DNA of 64,000 nucleotides from Bimastos eiseni. Taxonomy: Eukaryota > Annelida > Clitellata > Crassiclitellata > Lumbricidae. The position numbers were made by a program, and so were the translations under genes. The DNA lies in the NCBI GenBank assembly GCA_959347315.1, contig OY365807.1, forward strand, positions 16,194,874 through 16,258,873, written 5' to 3'. Shown here piece after piece: positions 54,166 through 64,000 of this stretch (the stretch's first letter is position 1; every line of letters begins with the position of its first letter). The notes beneath the pieces are model-generated. The model was not told the DNA's origin, made no database searches, and saw only the letters and a list, made by a program, of their open reading frames with translations.

Positions 54166-54566
54166 AACAAACTACAGAAACAGCAATTTCAACTATGCAG
54201 TTATACGACCAGAATTCGCGTGGATTTGTTTGTGCATAACAGACAGAATTAACCATTACCGAACAACCCTGGCCGTCGGAAATTGCATAATCCTTGCTCA
54301 CTTTATCTTAGCTCTCGTCCACTCATTCTCATTGTATTCCATGATTTGACCTAAAATCTAACTTTGCGATAAGTGTATGATCAGATCATTTCTTCACAAA
54401 AGCATGTAGGCCTACATAGGCCTATTATCATGACCGAGTTGGCCTACTAAAATTTTGGCATCCACTAGTCCTATAACTGTTCCATCATGCAGTGCAATCC
54501 TGCATACAGGAATCCTAGCACACACGCGTGCATATTCCTCTGTATAATTTATCTATTAGGTCCTTG

Positions 54567-54706
54567 CAGAGGCGGCGAACGCGTTTGACAGGTGGGAGAC
54601 ACCCAATGAGAGGGGTATGAAATGTGGGGGACACACGTATAACGTGTCCCCTCTCTGTAGAAGGTGGGGGACTTGTTCCCCTCGACCCCCCGGATCGCCG
54701 CCTTTG
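54567..54706 (-). mobile_element. hAT-like MITE (CAGAGGTGGCGAT family) with perfect 8-bp TSD
   Basis: 140 bp. Ends are CAGAGGCGGCGA and the inverted TCGCCGCCTTTG. Exact flanking duplication GGTCCTTG (54559-54566 and 54707-54714). Confidence 0.9.
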
Positions 54707-54999
54707 GGTCCTTGTTCTGACAGAATTATTTTTGGCCCATAACTATGACTAATAAGAAACAACCTGAGGCATCAACGGCAACGCAAACGTTCGAGCAACA
54801 CAAGTTCCAGATCTAATGTAATAATTATCTCACCGCCACAGAACAGTGAATTTCATAATATTGCGCTTAATATCTACCGCATCCCTCCTTTCAGATGCAA
54901 GTAGCATGAGCTGAAAAGCACTTCAACAAAAACCAATCTATTGTCGACCGTGTTCAGCCAACGACCATGTCTAAGCTCATTATTAATACAGCTTCTTTT

Positions 55000-55180
55000 T
55001 CCACGTATAAATAATGGCTGCACTGAGTCACGTCAGACCCGGCGAATGTGGGCGTTTGCCCCATCACTGGACGGCCGCTGCTCTAGCCGCTGCTTCAACC
55101 GTCTTGCAGTCGGTGTGCAGGCCCGAGGAACGCCGTTGTGTTTAGGCGGAAAAGGCTTACAGACTGACTGGTATGCAAGG
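55000..55180 (+). promoter_or_regulatory. Candidate promoter / 5' UTR exon for the NHL gene
   Basis: A locally GC- and CpG-richer segment follows a TATAAATA-like sequence (~55,005) and ends at a good donor (CAAG|GTATGT, ~55,180). The next strong acceptor before the NHL start codon is at 57,188. Linking the two is conjecture; transcript data are absent. Confidence 0.2.
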
Positions 55181-56457
55181 TATGTTGTTTGCTGGACATC
55201 TTATTCGCTAACAGACCAGGCTGCATAAATTATGCTGATTTATAAAACAGCTTTCAGGTGAATGGGCATAACGACCGAAATCTTAGACGGGTGAGTTTCG
55301 AAATTGCGTGGCGCTTGTTTTTAATTTAGGCCTACATGCGAAGAATTTGGTGAGGTCTCGTTTTATTTTGAATATTTTGTTTGGCTTACTGAGCACGGGG
55401 AGCAGTCGTCGACCTGCAACCGATTTTGACCTTACCTGTCTATAGATCTTGTTTTGACTGAGCGCATTGGAATAAGCTGATTTCGGCGACTTCGGTTTGG
55501 CGCTGTAGAAATCTTGAGATTAAGATTACAATTTACACCATTACCAATTTTACTCCCATTTGCCCACTCACCTTTGTGACTTGGAATGTAGGCCTACATG
55601 TTGGCCTATTAACTTGAGAGCAGTATAAATTCAAAAAATGTTCACATCTCATTCTCTTCTGGAGACTTCTTCCACACTGATTTTTGCAGGTTGGTCACTC
55701 TTACTGCTTGGCCGCCAATTTCGCCAAATGTGCCAAATTACTGAGCCAACATCTTAAATGCCAAGTTTATAGACCAATTTCGATTTCAGCAGATTCAGTG
55801 CACATAGAATAAGTCAGAGATTGAATTGTCGGAGGGGGGGGGCTTCAAGCCCACCAGTTCGTTTATCAACTCTGCCAGTTAATTCTGAAAAATTACCTTG
55901 GGGTCAAGCAAACCCCAGATCAGGTTTCAGTAGCACCCACACCCACCGTAGCCCTCTAGGGCCTCTACAATTTGCCCATACACCGGTCTCAGATTCATAC
56001 AAATTTTAATCGGGACAAACTCCCCCGTTCAAATTCGAAAATTCAAGCCCTGGAATATTAGTATTATCAATCTCCATTTCAAATTCTATGCATCAATCTT
56101 TAATTGAAATTCTGTGCATAGGTCTATCCATTCTTAGTTCATAGGTGATCACTTGGCAGAGTAGAGAGACACCACAAGACCCAGGTCAGGCAGATGATAG
56201 TATTCAGTTAGAGGGAGCAGAGATGTTTTTGTTTATGATTCAGTAATAAAACAATTATTCATCAACTGATTTATTTATCTGTCTGTCTATCAATCTGATC
56301 TATTCAATTTGTGAAGTTGCAAATCTATTTATGTCTCTCTAAATTCTCTGCTGATGACAACTGCCACAATGCACGATGCATTGGTTGAAAAATTCACAGG
56401 AGAATCCAGTCAACTTAGGATTGGTCAGGGTAATCAGAAGTCTGGCCACAATGGTTA

Positions 56458-56954
56458 AGAGCCCATCTAGATATTACGTATGCCAAAAAATCGGATTTTC
56501 GGACCCCTCTACCCCCTGTTGCACCGCGTACATTTTGTGGACCCCTCCCCCTTGCGTACGTACATTTGAGTTCTACCCCCCATTGCAAAGGTTAAATAGC
56601 AAAAAAACATCTAAAAGACATTGATTTTACCACAGGCCATTTATTTTTGTTACGCATCATATTTAACAGCTTAAATTTGTTAACAGTAATGAAGAATTAA
56701 AACACTAACAACACTTGCATTTGAAACCGTTTTAATGCTACATAAAATTGATTAAGAAGAAATATAGTCTGTGATTAGATTTACAGTTCTGATTTTCACA
56801 TTCTATATTGTGAACGTCATAATTAGACAATTATATTTGCGTATGTACATATTTTCGGGACCTCCTCCCTCCCCACCATAGGCACCCATACACAAAATAG
56901 CCGAAATTTAAAACCCCCTCCCCCTCGTTGCGTACGTAATATGTGGACGGCCCC
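56458..56954 (+). mobile_element. Harbinger-like MITE with TTA target duplication
   Basis: 497 bp. Left end is AGAGCCCATCTAGATATTACG. Right end, inverted, is GGGGCCGTCCACATATTACG. TTA flanks both sides (56455-56457, 56955-56957), the 3-bp duplication typical of PIF/Harbinger. Both subterminal regions hold C-rich blocks (CCCCTCCCCC). Ends recur at 48971 and 36577. Confidence 0.65.
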
Positions 56955-57363
56955 TTAGTATGTTGAAACAGATAAGACTGAAAGTTAGAGGGAATATGAG
57001 CAATTATTCATCAAGTTAGAATTCATCATCATCATCCTCGTCATCTTCTTTCATAGTAATAATCATAAATCCATTAGTTTTCTAAACGTTTTGCAGTACA
57101 ATTACTAAAACAATTAGTTTGCCAATTGCCAAAAGTCACAAAAAATCTAAAATGTATGTGAATTTATTTGTTATTTCAATTTTTCAGGTAACAACTTAGA
57201 ACTTCAATATGCTCAACATTTTCGCTTAAACATCGAACTCTTCATTACTGAATGGTACTGAAGTGTTTTCGTTCTGCTGCTGTTTGTTGATGACAAGAAG
57301 CCAAACGAATTTGAGGAATCAAAAGAGTTTCACACATTCCTGCTTTGTTATTGTTCCTTTGAA

Positions 57364-60069
57364 ATGAGCGCCTCATATAAAGGTCCTCGTGCCACTAAAG
57401 CCAGTGGCACTGCGGCCCAGAAACCTTCACAAGAAAGCAAAACTTCTGGAACTGATGACCCCAAAAACAAACCGAGTGCTTCCAAACAGCCTGACTTGAC
57501 TAAATACGCAAAGTATCTTCAAGATGATGACACGTCGAGGTTTGACGAGGCTCTCTACAAACCCACCATCCGGGCAGAACGCCACCAAACCGGTTACTCG
57601 GCCTCGCTGAATCAGAGGAGAAACCGAGTTAATGGTGATCCTGCAAGTGGTGTAAACGAAGAAGTTGGAAGACGTAGTCGTGCCACCAACCGACCTCACA
57701 TTCGATCATATTCCCTCAACAGACCAGCCACTTCTGCCACGTCTGGCGTCGGAACCAGCCGAGCATCGAACTTCCAGAAGAATGCAGAAGCCACACAGCC
57801 AACCTCCAGACAACGCAGCCGTCTCGGCGACGATTTGCATACAAAGTCGAGGATATCGACAGCCGATGTTTTAGAGGAAGAAAGTGCGAGCACTCTGCCC
57901 AAGACTGGAATTTTTTCTGGTGTGTTTCCATCTAAAGAAACAATGTCTTCTTCTTCTTCCTCCTCATCCTATAGCGGAGAAGACAAGGAGCGTTCTAGGC
58001 CTTTCTCTACAAAGAGTACAACAGGTGGTACAAGCTCTAGAGTGTCGAGGTCTGGCCGTACAGTTCCTGGTGAAGATGTTCCTGGCAGATACCAGGCCGA
58101 GTCCAAGTTGAGAGCAAGTGATAGTGCACCACCTAATGAATCCTCTGATACAAAACCTACTAAGCTAGGCTCCACAAGAGAGCCCAGTAAGAGGTATTTT
58201 GCCACAGTCAGTGATTTTGATGCTCAAGAAGCATGCAAAGATGATGCAGCACAAACTTCGAGTACTCCCAAATCCAGTCCAAGGACTAGTAATGCCTATG
58301 ACACAGAATTACCTCGTGAGAATGCTCCACCGAAGAAAACATATCTCTCTCCCGAGTCTTGCTGGAACTCCAAATACTTTCCTCCTCCGTATGAATCATC
58401 ATCCAGCGACCAGACAAGTCACTCCAGCACTCATCTGGACCCGTCTTCATGCTACGAAAGCCCAGTCAGGGGCAATCGAGAAGGTGAAAGCGAGTCTAGA
58501 TCCTCGCCGAGGCCTTCTTACCGAAATGGCATTTCTGAACACCTGAGAAGTCAAGGAAGTCGGAGAAGCCACTCGCTTGACAGTCGAAACCGAACACCAA
58601 GTCGAGAGAGTCTTAGTCCATCGCCACAGAGTGGTGGAAAATCACGGCGAAGGAGTCGAGTTGAACAGATGAACAGTCTAAATGAGTCAAATTTTGAAAG
58701 TAAATCGGCATTCAAGGATCACTTACTTAATCTAACGATGAACAAAGATGAGTATGAGGATATAATGTCAGATTTTAAGAACGGAAGCATCGTGGAAGAG
58801 TTAAATACTGTAGGCCTTGAGGATCAGCCCGAGATTGTTCCAGAAATTGTGGTCAACGAAGCAAATGATGGCCTGAGTGAATGTGATGCAGACGCAAATA
58901 AAAGATCTGAAGATGCTCTTAAGGATTCAAAGAATGAGAATCCAGAAGAGAAGGTGTGTGCATCTAAGGACACAATAGATCTGACCCGCAAAGAAAGTGT
59001 TGCCTCCGATGTGCCAGATTCAAAACCAGTTGCAGAAGATGGAGCTCCAGCTGTATTTGTATTTGAGGCTGTTAACATCAAAGTAAGTGATGATGGCAAA
59101 GATTCAAAGCCAGAAACAAATGAGGCTGAGGACGATGATGCCAATTCCAAAAAGAAGCCACCAGAAAATAGTTTTAAGCTTTTGGAAGAGCTGATACAGG
59201 CTGCTCGGGAGAAATATTCTTCACCGGATCTGCAGAAAACCAGTGAGAGTCAGGTGATCCTTGAGCCCATCTTGTCGGAAGATCTTACGCACAAGTGGCG
59301 CTTCCAGAAGACAGAGTTTGGCATTCCAACTTCAATGGGAATAACTTCGGACGGTTGTGTTGTTGTTGCCGACTATGGAAACAGCTGTCTCGAGTACTTC
59401 AGCAACAGTGGGGACTTTGAACACAAGATCGAGGGAGTGAAGCCGTTCGGTATTGTCGTCAATAAGAAGGACAACATATTTGTGGGTGATCGCAGGGGCA
59501 AGGCCATTCGAATTTTCGACAAATTTGGTGCGGACGTTGCCCAGTGGGAGTCAAAAACGTTTGGTTGGATATCTGGATTGGCACTACTTCAGAATGGAAA
59601 TCTGGTGATCTGCGACAGGGACCGGTGCAAGGTTGGGATTTACACCATCGGTGGTGAAGTAGTAACAGAATTTGGTTCTTATGGTGTCAGTAATTCACAG
59701 ATCTGTATGGCGGACTTCTTGGCGGTCGACAGCAAGGATCGTATAATTGTTGCGGACTCGGGCAATCACTGTCTGAAGCTGTTTGACACCAACGGCAAGG
59801 CAATTGGCAAAATTGGAAGTCGAGGCACAGACAACGGTTGTCTCGAATGGCCAAAAGGCATCTGTGTCGATCGAAACGACAACATCATCGTCGCAGATAT
59901 GCACAATAACCGTGTGTCAATGTTTTCATCGAGTGGTGATTTTGTTCAACAGCTTCTTTCGATGACACCAAGTCCCTACAATGTCTGCTATGGCCAGGAA
60001 GCAGGCATGCTAGGCACCCTGCACTATTCCCTAAAGGGCTTCTCACAGTATGATATGTATGCATTCTGA
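57364..60069 (+). CDS. NHL-repeat protein with Ser-rich disordered N-terminus (single coding exon)
   Basis: 901 residues in one uninterrupted frame. Residues 1-~600 are low complexity: Ser/Arg/Lys/Pro-rich with a poly-Ser run near 197-205, RSRSHSLDSRNRTPSRE-like basic patches, then an acidic Asp/Glu/Lys-rich stretch. From residue ~643 to the end are NHL repeats forming a beta-propeller (GIPTSMGITSDGCVVVADY, IIVADSGNHCLKLF, GICVDRNDNIIVADMHNNR). The repeats resemble those of TRIM2/TRIM3/TRIM71, but no RING, B-box or filamin domain precedes them, so ubiquitin ligase activity is not implied. An acceptor-like CAG at 57,187 suggests an upstream 5' UTR intron. The start is the first ATG after an in-frame stop-rich leader. 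Function unknown; a protein- or RNA-binding scaffold is plausible. Confidence 0.9.
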   Translation: MSASYKGPRATKASGTAAQKPSQESKTSGTDDPKNKPSASKQPDLTKYAKYLQDDDTSRFDEALYKPTIRAERHQTGYSASLNQRRNRVNGDPASGVNEEVGRRSRATNRPHIRSYSLNRPATSATSGVGTSRASNFQKNAEATQPTSRQRSRLGDDLHTKSRISTADVLEEESASTLPKTGIFSGVFPSKETMSSSSSSSSYSGEDKERSRPFSTKSTTGGTSSRVSRSGRTVPGEDVPGRYQAESKLRASDSAPPNESSDTKPTKLGSTREPSKRYFATVSDFDAQEACKDDAAQTSSTPKSSPRTSNAYDTELPRENAPPKKTYLSPESCWNSKYFPPPYESSSSDQTSHSSTHLDPSSCYESPVRGNREGESESRSSPRPSYRNGISEHLRSQGSRRSHSLDSRNRTPSRESLSPSPQSGGKSRRRSRVEQMNSLNESNFESKSAFKDHLLNLTMNKDEYEDIMSDFKNGSIVEELNTVGLEDQPEIVPEIVVNEANDGLSECDADANKRSEDALKDSKNENPEEKVCASKDTIDLTRKESVASDVPDSKPVAEDGAPAVFVFEAVNIKVSDDGKDSKPETNEAEDDDANSKKKPPENSFKLLEELIQAAREKYSSPDLQKTSESQVILEPILSEDLTHKWRFQKTEFGIPTSMGITSDGCVVVADYGNSCLEYFSNSGDFEHKIEGVKPFGIVVNKKDNIFVGDRRGKAIRIFDKFGADVAQWESKTFGWISGLALLQNGNLVICDRDRCKVGIYTIGGEVVTEFGSYGVSNSQICMADFLAVDSKDRIIVADSGNHCLKLFDTNGKAIGKIGSRGTDNGCLEWPKGICVDRNDNIIVADMHNNRVSMFSSSGDFVQQLLSMTPSPYNVCYGQEAGMLGTLHYSLKGFSQYDMYAF

Positions 60070-60279
60070 GGATTGGGTAATTTGGTTTATAAGTGTTCTA
60101 TATTACTTAGGCTCTGTCACTGCTAATAGAAAACTCATATTATGCATTTACTTAACTAGCATACTCGACCAAGTGAAGGTAACACTAATCCATAAGAAAT
60201 GACAATTGCTGGCAGTGAATTAAACATAATTAGCTGTTGGACTGCTTATTAGATTAGGTAATTATAGTGTGTAAGATGC

Positions 60280-60285
60280 AATAAA
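60280..60285 (+). terminator. Proximal poly(A) signal of the NHL gene
   Basis: AATAAA 210 bases after the stop codon. Confidence 0.5.
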
Positions 60286-60711
60286 ACTTGTTTTAGTTGG
60301 ATTCAGAATTTAGTTTTGATGATATTTTCTGACGTTGTTAATAGGGAATGTGATCAAATTTGTTGTTATTTGTAGGTAAAAGTCGATGTTATACATACCT
60401 GTAGATGAATTATTTGTAGAAAAATCAAATCAAATCTGTGTATTTGTTTTTTCTAGCCATTACGCACACAAATGGACATTGTCAGAATGTGTGTGTGGGG
60501 AGTTGGGTTAGATTGTTGAATTTATCCAAACATTCGTTAAAAAAATGTCTACATAATAATGCTGTGCATCCTCTTAGTAAAACTTTGCACAATGGAGCAT
60601 TCTTTTACATTATGTATTATGTGTAATGATTAATTGTAAAATAACCTGTTAAGTTATTTTTTTCTTAAAATGACTATCCAATGTAATTCAGCTTAATGGA
60701 AGTGAATGTTG

Positions 60712-60717
60712 AATAAA
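60712..60717 (+). terminator. Distal poly(A) signal of the NHL gene
   Basis: AATAAA followed within 15 bases by T/G-rich sequence; an alternative 3' end to the signal at 60,280. Confidence 0.45.
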
Positions 60718-62245
60718 GGTTCATGACTTGAAGCATTTTCTGAAATGACTGATGCTTTGACTTGATATAAAATAATAGAGATGTTGTATTTTTGATATGT
60801 TATGAATGGGAAGAGATTGAGTAATTGTGATACACTCGAATGATTCTGAATGAGATTGCAACTGCACACAATGAACCTTAAAAGCAGTTACATAAATTAT
60901 TATGGAAGTACAGCAACAATACAGATGTAACCAGGTGTAAGTAGGCCCTTGTGAAACAGTCCGCAGGGCTCACTAATGCGCATACAGATGTGCATGCAAA
61001 TGCACTTCGCGACAGCCTTGGATGACAGAGAATATGTCACATGCATCAAGTTTGCTTTCAATATCTAGATATTTTTACTATACAATACAACTACATTTGA
61101 TATTGCCTTCCTTCTAAAGTTTCAAAGTGCACCCAACCTATGTCATAGGATGATAGGATTGATGGTGCTGAACAATAATGTGAGTGAGGAATAGTGGCCT
61201 ATGGTCTCGAAACAGTTAATAACTGCACCAGAGGAGAGGCACTAACCTATCTGCTAATAACAGGTACGTGTCTGAACATTTACCTAGCACCTTTAATTTT
61301 CTAAGTGTTAGAACATAGCTGTCTGACACTTAGAAGATTTTAATCTACAAGTTTATAAAGAGCCACTTGAAAGCCAAGTGCAAGATACCAGCTTATTCAT
61401 GAGCATTGTAAAAGATACATATATTGAGGTTGGCTGCAAATATTGTTTGTGCGTCAGTCGAAATACACAGAATTGTCTGTGCTCGTGAGTAACTATAATA
61501 TAGCAGAAATTCTCAAGGTTTTACATTACACAGCAATAGAATTTTGCATGTGCATTTTACAAACGATATAGTCTACATTTCTACACAGTTTTGTCTGTAT
61601 ACGCAATCAATTAAAAGTTCTTACTAACCTATAATCTAGTTCTCTCCGATGCTCTTATTCATTCTACCTATGCTTATGGACTCAGTCCAATCGCCCTGTT
61701 CTAGAAATATAAGATCATCCTGCCATACTCTTGACCATCCTCCAGTAATTAGGCCTACTTGTCTGAAGTTCACCAATAATTTAAAATTCCATATGCCATG
61801 TTGCACCTAGACTCTCTGGCAGGGTTATCGCCCTTCCGAATTCCACAAATACTTAACTCTAAACAAATTGCTTGCATGCCCATGCCTTGTCTACCTAACT
61901 AACAATCCTTGTCAATCATATTTTTTTCTTTATTTTGCCTCTTTGCATAGCCTCTCTGATTTGATGCAGCGTTGTGATTGCGATTATCACGGTGCAGTCA
62001 ACTAGTCGCAAGATGCCACCGCTAAAGTTTTCGATTTGGAAAGTATTGAATAGCAGAATAGGCTAGGTTTACAATTTGCACGGCGTTCTTCAAGGATTTT
62101 TTTTATCATTGGTCCTTGGCGTTCTTTTACATGACACTAATAATTTACTATCAGTCCTAGCTTCTGCTGCTTCTGCAATGTAGTAAAGCAAGCGAATTTG
62201 TATTTGTACATAAGAGTTGCGCAATTTTCACTAGACGTGTATAAA
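60718..62245. other. Intergenic region before TRMU
   Basis: No gene supported. 61,360-61,410 repeats the 51,885-51,935 sequence (CACTTGAAAGCCAA, then CCAGC and TATTCA blocks). The 40 bases before the TRMU ATG show no obvious TATA box. Confidence 0.45.
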
Positions 62246-62321
62246 ATGTTTAAGCATGTAGTGTGTGCTGTTTCTGGAGGCGTTGATAGTGCAGTGACTG
62301 TGACGCTATTGAAGGGAAAAA
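62246..62321 (+). CDS. TRMU: Exon 1 of mitochondrial tRNA 2-thiouridylase (TRMU/MTU1), gene continues beyond window
   Basis: ATG at 62,246 opens 25 codons reading MFKHVVCAVSGGVDSAVTV..LLKGK plus one base, ending at a strong donor (AAAAA|GTAAGT). The SGGVDS stretch is the ATP-pyrophosphatase P-loop of the MnmA/TRMU family. The spacing from the start (HVVCA-SGGVDSAV) matches the beginning of TRMU. The enzyme makes the 2-thio group of s2U34 in mitochondrial tRNAs for Lys, Glu and Gln. The next exon (xVFMKNWD region) is not in the remaining 1.7 kb. GMP synthase and argininosuccinate synthase share similar loops but differ in context and usual position. Confidence 0.85.
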
Positions 62322-62558
62322 GTAAGTGAGCGATAATATACGCTCTGAAGTGTCCTTGTATTGACAATATTATGCAAGCAGTAGGTTGTATATGAAATGT
62401 ATTGCCCTGAACTAAAATAAAGGAATGGCTGATAAAACTCACGTTTCCTAATTATATATTAGGCAATCTGTCATTTTCACCCATTGCAATTATCCCGGTG
62501 CAGTCGATAGTTAGATAGTTACATAGTTAGGTTAAGAAATATAATAAGATTGGTAAGT

Positions 62559-62973
62559 ATGGTTTTAGCGTCGGTAATTATTCTATGTGTGCTTGATGTC
62601 AGGCTACATACGCATTTACTTTCATCACATTCAGCTTCTAATTATGTGTTATTCTTTTCATCAATCCAGCTTCTTCATAACCAGGAGTCTTCTCATCACA
62701 TCCATCTTCTATTTATGTGTGATTATTTTCATGACATCCAGCTTCTACTTTGGCATGGATCTTTCTATAAATCCAGCTTCTTCTCAACCAGAAGTGTTTT
62801 CATCACATCCAGCTTCTATTTATGTATGATTCTTATCATCACATCCAGCTTCTACTTCGGCATGATTCTTTTCATCACATTCACCTTCTATATTCATAAA
62901 CTAAAGCATTCTATGTAGTGTTTATGTTAACTGTTCAATATACTTTAATAAATAATTACCGACGCTAAAACTA
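62559..62973 (+). mobile_element. TIR element filled with tandem repeats in TRMU intron 1
   Basis: Ends are TGGTTTTAGCGTCGGTAATTATT at the left and its inverted copy (AATAATTACCGACGCTAAAA) at the right, about 22 bp each. TA flanks both sides and may be the target duplication. The interior is mostly a ~36-bp minisatellite. No coding region; the long open frame across it is due to the repeat period being a multiple of three. Confidence 0.7.
62635..62884 (+). repeat. ~36-bp minisatellite, seven units, three subtypes
   Basis: Units start CTTCT and mostly end CATCCAG. Three subtypes differ in the middle: A (ATTTATGTGTG), B (ACTTTGGCATG) and C (TCTCAACCAGAAG). They occur in the order A-C-A-B-C-A-B, so the real period is a ~107-bp trimer with one B unit lost. 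Confidence 0.85.
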
Positions 62974-62999
62974 TATTTTACCATAAGATTACCTCAAAC

Positions 63000-63420
63000 T
63001 CACAGCTAACGTTGACCAACTCTTAGCAACTTCATCCTACACTTTATGTGCTATTGGAAAACTCAAAACCTATGGTTTTTCTTCCTCTTCCATTTATAAC
63101 ATAACCAAACCACTACCATTGCTAAATTTTTATATGCTCCCATCCTGGTGGGGTCTGACCCTAGTCTCTGACAAAGAGCACCTGGAAAAACTCCTCAGAA
63201 GAGCCAAGCACATAAGCGCCTAGGTTACCTAGAACGATCCTTCACAATTGTTAACTAACTCCTTTCTCCATTTTACACAACCCCAAGCATGCTTTTCACC
63301 AATTTCTACCTCCACTCCATCCCAACTCCATTCACCAATTCAGACCTTAAGCACACAACCATGTTCACCCACCCAAAGACAGCTCTCAATTTATACCAAG
63401 ATCATTCTATAAAAATATTT
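63000..63420 (+). mobile_element. LINE relic (end of reverse transcriptase) in TRMU intron 1
   Basis: Near-continuous reading with LLATSSYTLCAIGKLKTYG, MLPSWWGLTLVSDKEHLEKL and LRRAKH, matching the L.PAW.G......D..KL......A segment that follows the RT domain in many LINEs. A stop follows at 63,223, then DLKHTTMFTHPKTAL in another frame. Confidence 0.65.
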
Positions 63421-64000
63421 ACTGGTTTGTAATTAATTCTAGATAATTTTTATTGTTCACTGTCACTCATGTTGGCATTTCTGCATTTTTGTCAGACTGT
63501 TTTCTTTCTAAATTAATGAATATCATATAATAATGTAATACTTGCTTAAATAGAAGTTGGATTGATCAATATGCTACATGCTTTAATTGACTTTGGATTG
63601 ATTACAAATGATTCTTGCTTATATATGAGTTTCATTGTTGAGAATAATAATTTTTTTGGACACAAAAAATGAGAATAATAATTATTTTCGTACACATAAA
63701 TTGGAGAGATTAAACTATATCTTGCTTAAATGGAGGTTGGATTGCTGATAGGATAAATATAATGTGGTCGAATGTTTGGCCACAGTGCAAATGAAAGCTT
63801 TACTTCTACGGCCGAATATGTAACAAATTTAGACCACCTTAGTGCATGCACAACCTTTGAAGCATGCACACTGTTAAAGCACCTAAATTGTTAATATGCA
63901 TCGTGAGGGTTGGTTAGGGTGAGATTAGACACTGTGAGGGTCGATCAGGGCCGTACTGAGCTATAATTGTGCCTAGCTAATTGCGGCGTGTGCGTAGCAT
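63421..64000. other. TRMU intron 1, remainder
   Basis: A/T-rich non-coding sequence. A repeated block (AGAATAATAATT) occurs twice at 63,640-63,685. No second TRMU exon recognised. Confidence 0.4.

Larger units (their letters stand above)
46458..57187. other. Gene-poor, repeat-rich region between GBE1 and the NHL gene
   Basis: No host gene recognised over 10.7 kb. I find LINE relics, at least six small TIR elements listed separately, a foldback at 50749-50857, (TA)n/(TG)n at 51,593-51,640 and many TAGGCCTA octamers. No AATAAA was seen in the first few hundred bases after the GBE1 stop. ORFs in the six frames map onto these repeats or have no recognisable domain. Confidence 0.55.

Noticed and set aside
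53876..54301. 141-codon - strand ORF
   Set aside because: Half of it is MITE 54047-54165; the rest shows no family signature.
54941..55228. 95-codon + strand ORF
   Set aside because: No domain and a GC-rich promoter-like setting; treated as a possible non-coding first exon instead.
62635..62884. Possible CRISPR-like array
   Set aside because: Units are contiguous and diverged, with no unique spacers, in a eukaryotic intron. It is a minisatellite.
62550..62918. 122-codon + strand ORF with His/Ser/Phe repeats
   Set aside because: Produced by the 36-bp minisatellite, whose period is a multiple of three.

Overview
This window is nuclear DNA of a multicellular animal. Three host genes are recognisable from spliced exons with GT-AG junctions, plus one uninterrupted open reading frame, and all four lie on the + strand. 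The dense mix of transposable elements fits a marine invertebrate: a Polinton/Maverick, LINE relics, many small MITEs, SINEs, and a TIR element carrying a protein family common in corals, fish and echinoderms. I cannot resolve the phylum from sequence alone.

Layout. (1) 1-22,317: the 3' part of VPS13D. I traced 26 exons, about 1,327 residues, down to the stop at 22,172 and a poly(A) signal. They encode the VAB/SHR-BD region, a ricin-B-type beta-trefoil and the C-terminal ATG2_C/DH-like/PH-like region. One intron holds a ~4.3 kb TIR transposon (9,986-14,250) with a broken gene for a poorly characterised protein (HEEAD..R, DTDV, FAGC and CXC motifs), itself split by an 829 bp MITE. (2) 22,318-25,608: intergenic. 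(3) 25,609-46,457: a complete GBE1 (glycogen branching enzyme), 15 exons, 690 residues, all three GH13 catalytic acids present, one GC-AG intron. Its intron 13 contains a 7.1 kb deletion-derivative Polinton (37,717-44,844) with long TIRs, a 6-bp target duplication and decayed genes for polymerase, protease, integrase and a fibre-like protein. (4) 46,458-57,187: a gene-poor, repeat-rich stretch with several hAT-like MITEs that have 8-bp target duplications. (5) 57,364-60,069: an ORF for a 901-residue protein with a Ser-rich disordered N-terminus and C-terminal NHL repeats. (6) 62,246-62,321: exon 1 of TRMU/MTU1 (PP-loop tRNA 2-thiouridylase), whose first intron carries a TIR element filled with ~36-bp tandem repeats and a LINE relic. 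The gene runs off the window.

The host genes are functionally unrelated: lipid transport at contact sites, glycogen synthesis, NHL scaffold and mitochondrial tRNA modification. They show no operon-like coupling. Most of what is unusual here is mobile DNA: the Polinton remnant, the HEEAD/CXC TIR element, the MITE cluster and a strong local excess of the octamer TAGGCCTA between about 23.7 and 55.6 kb.
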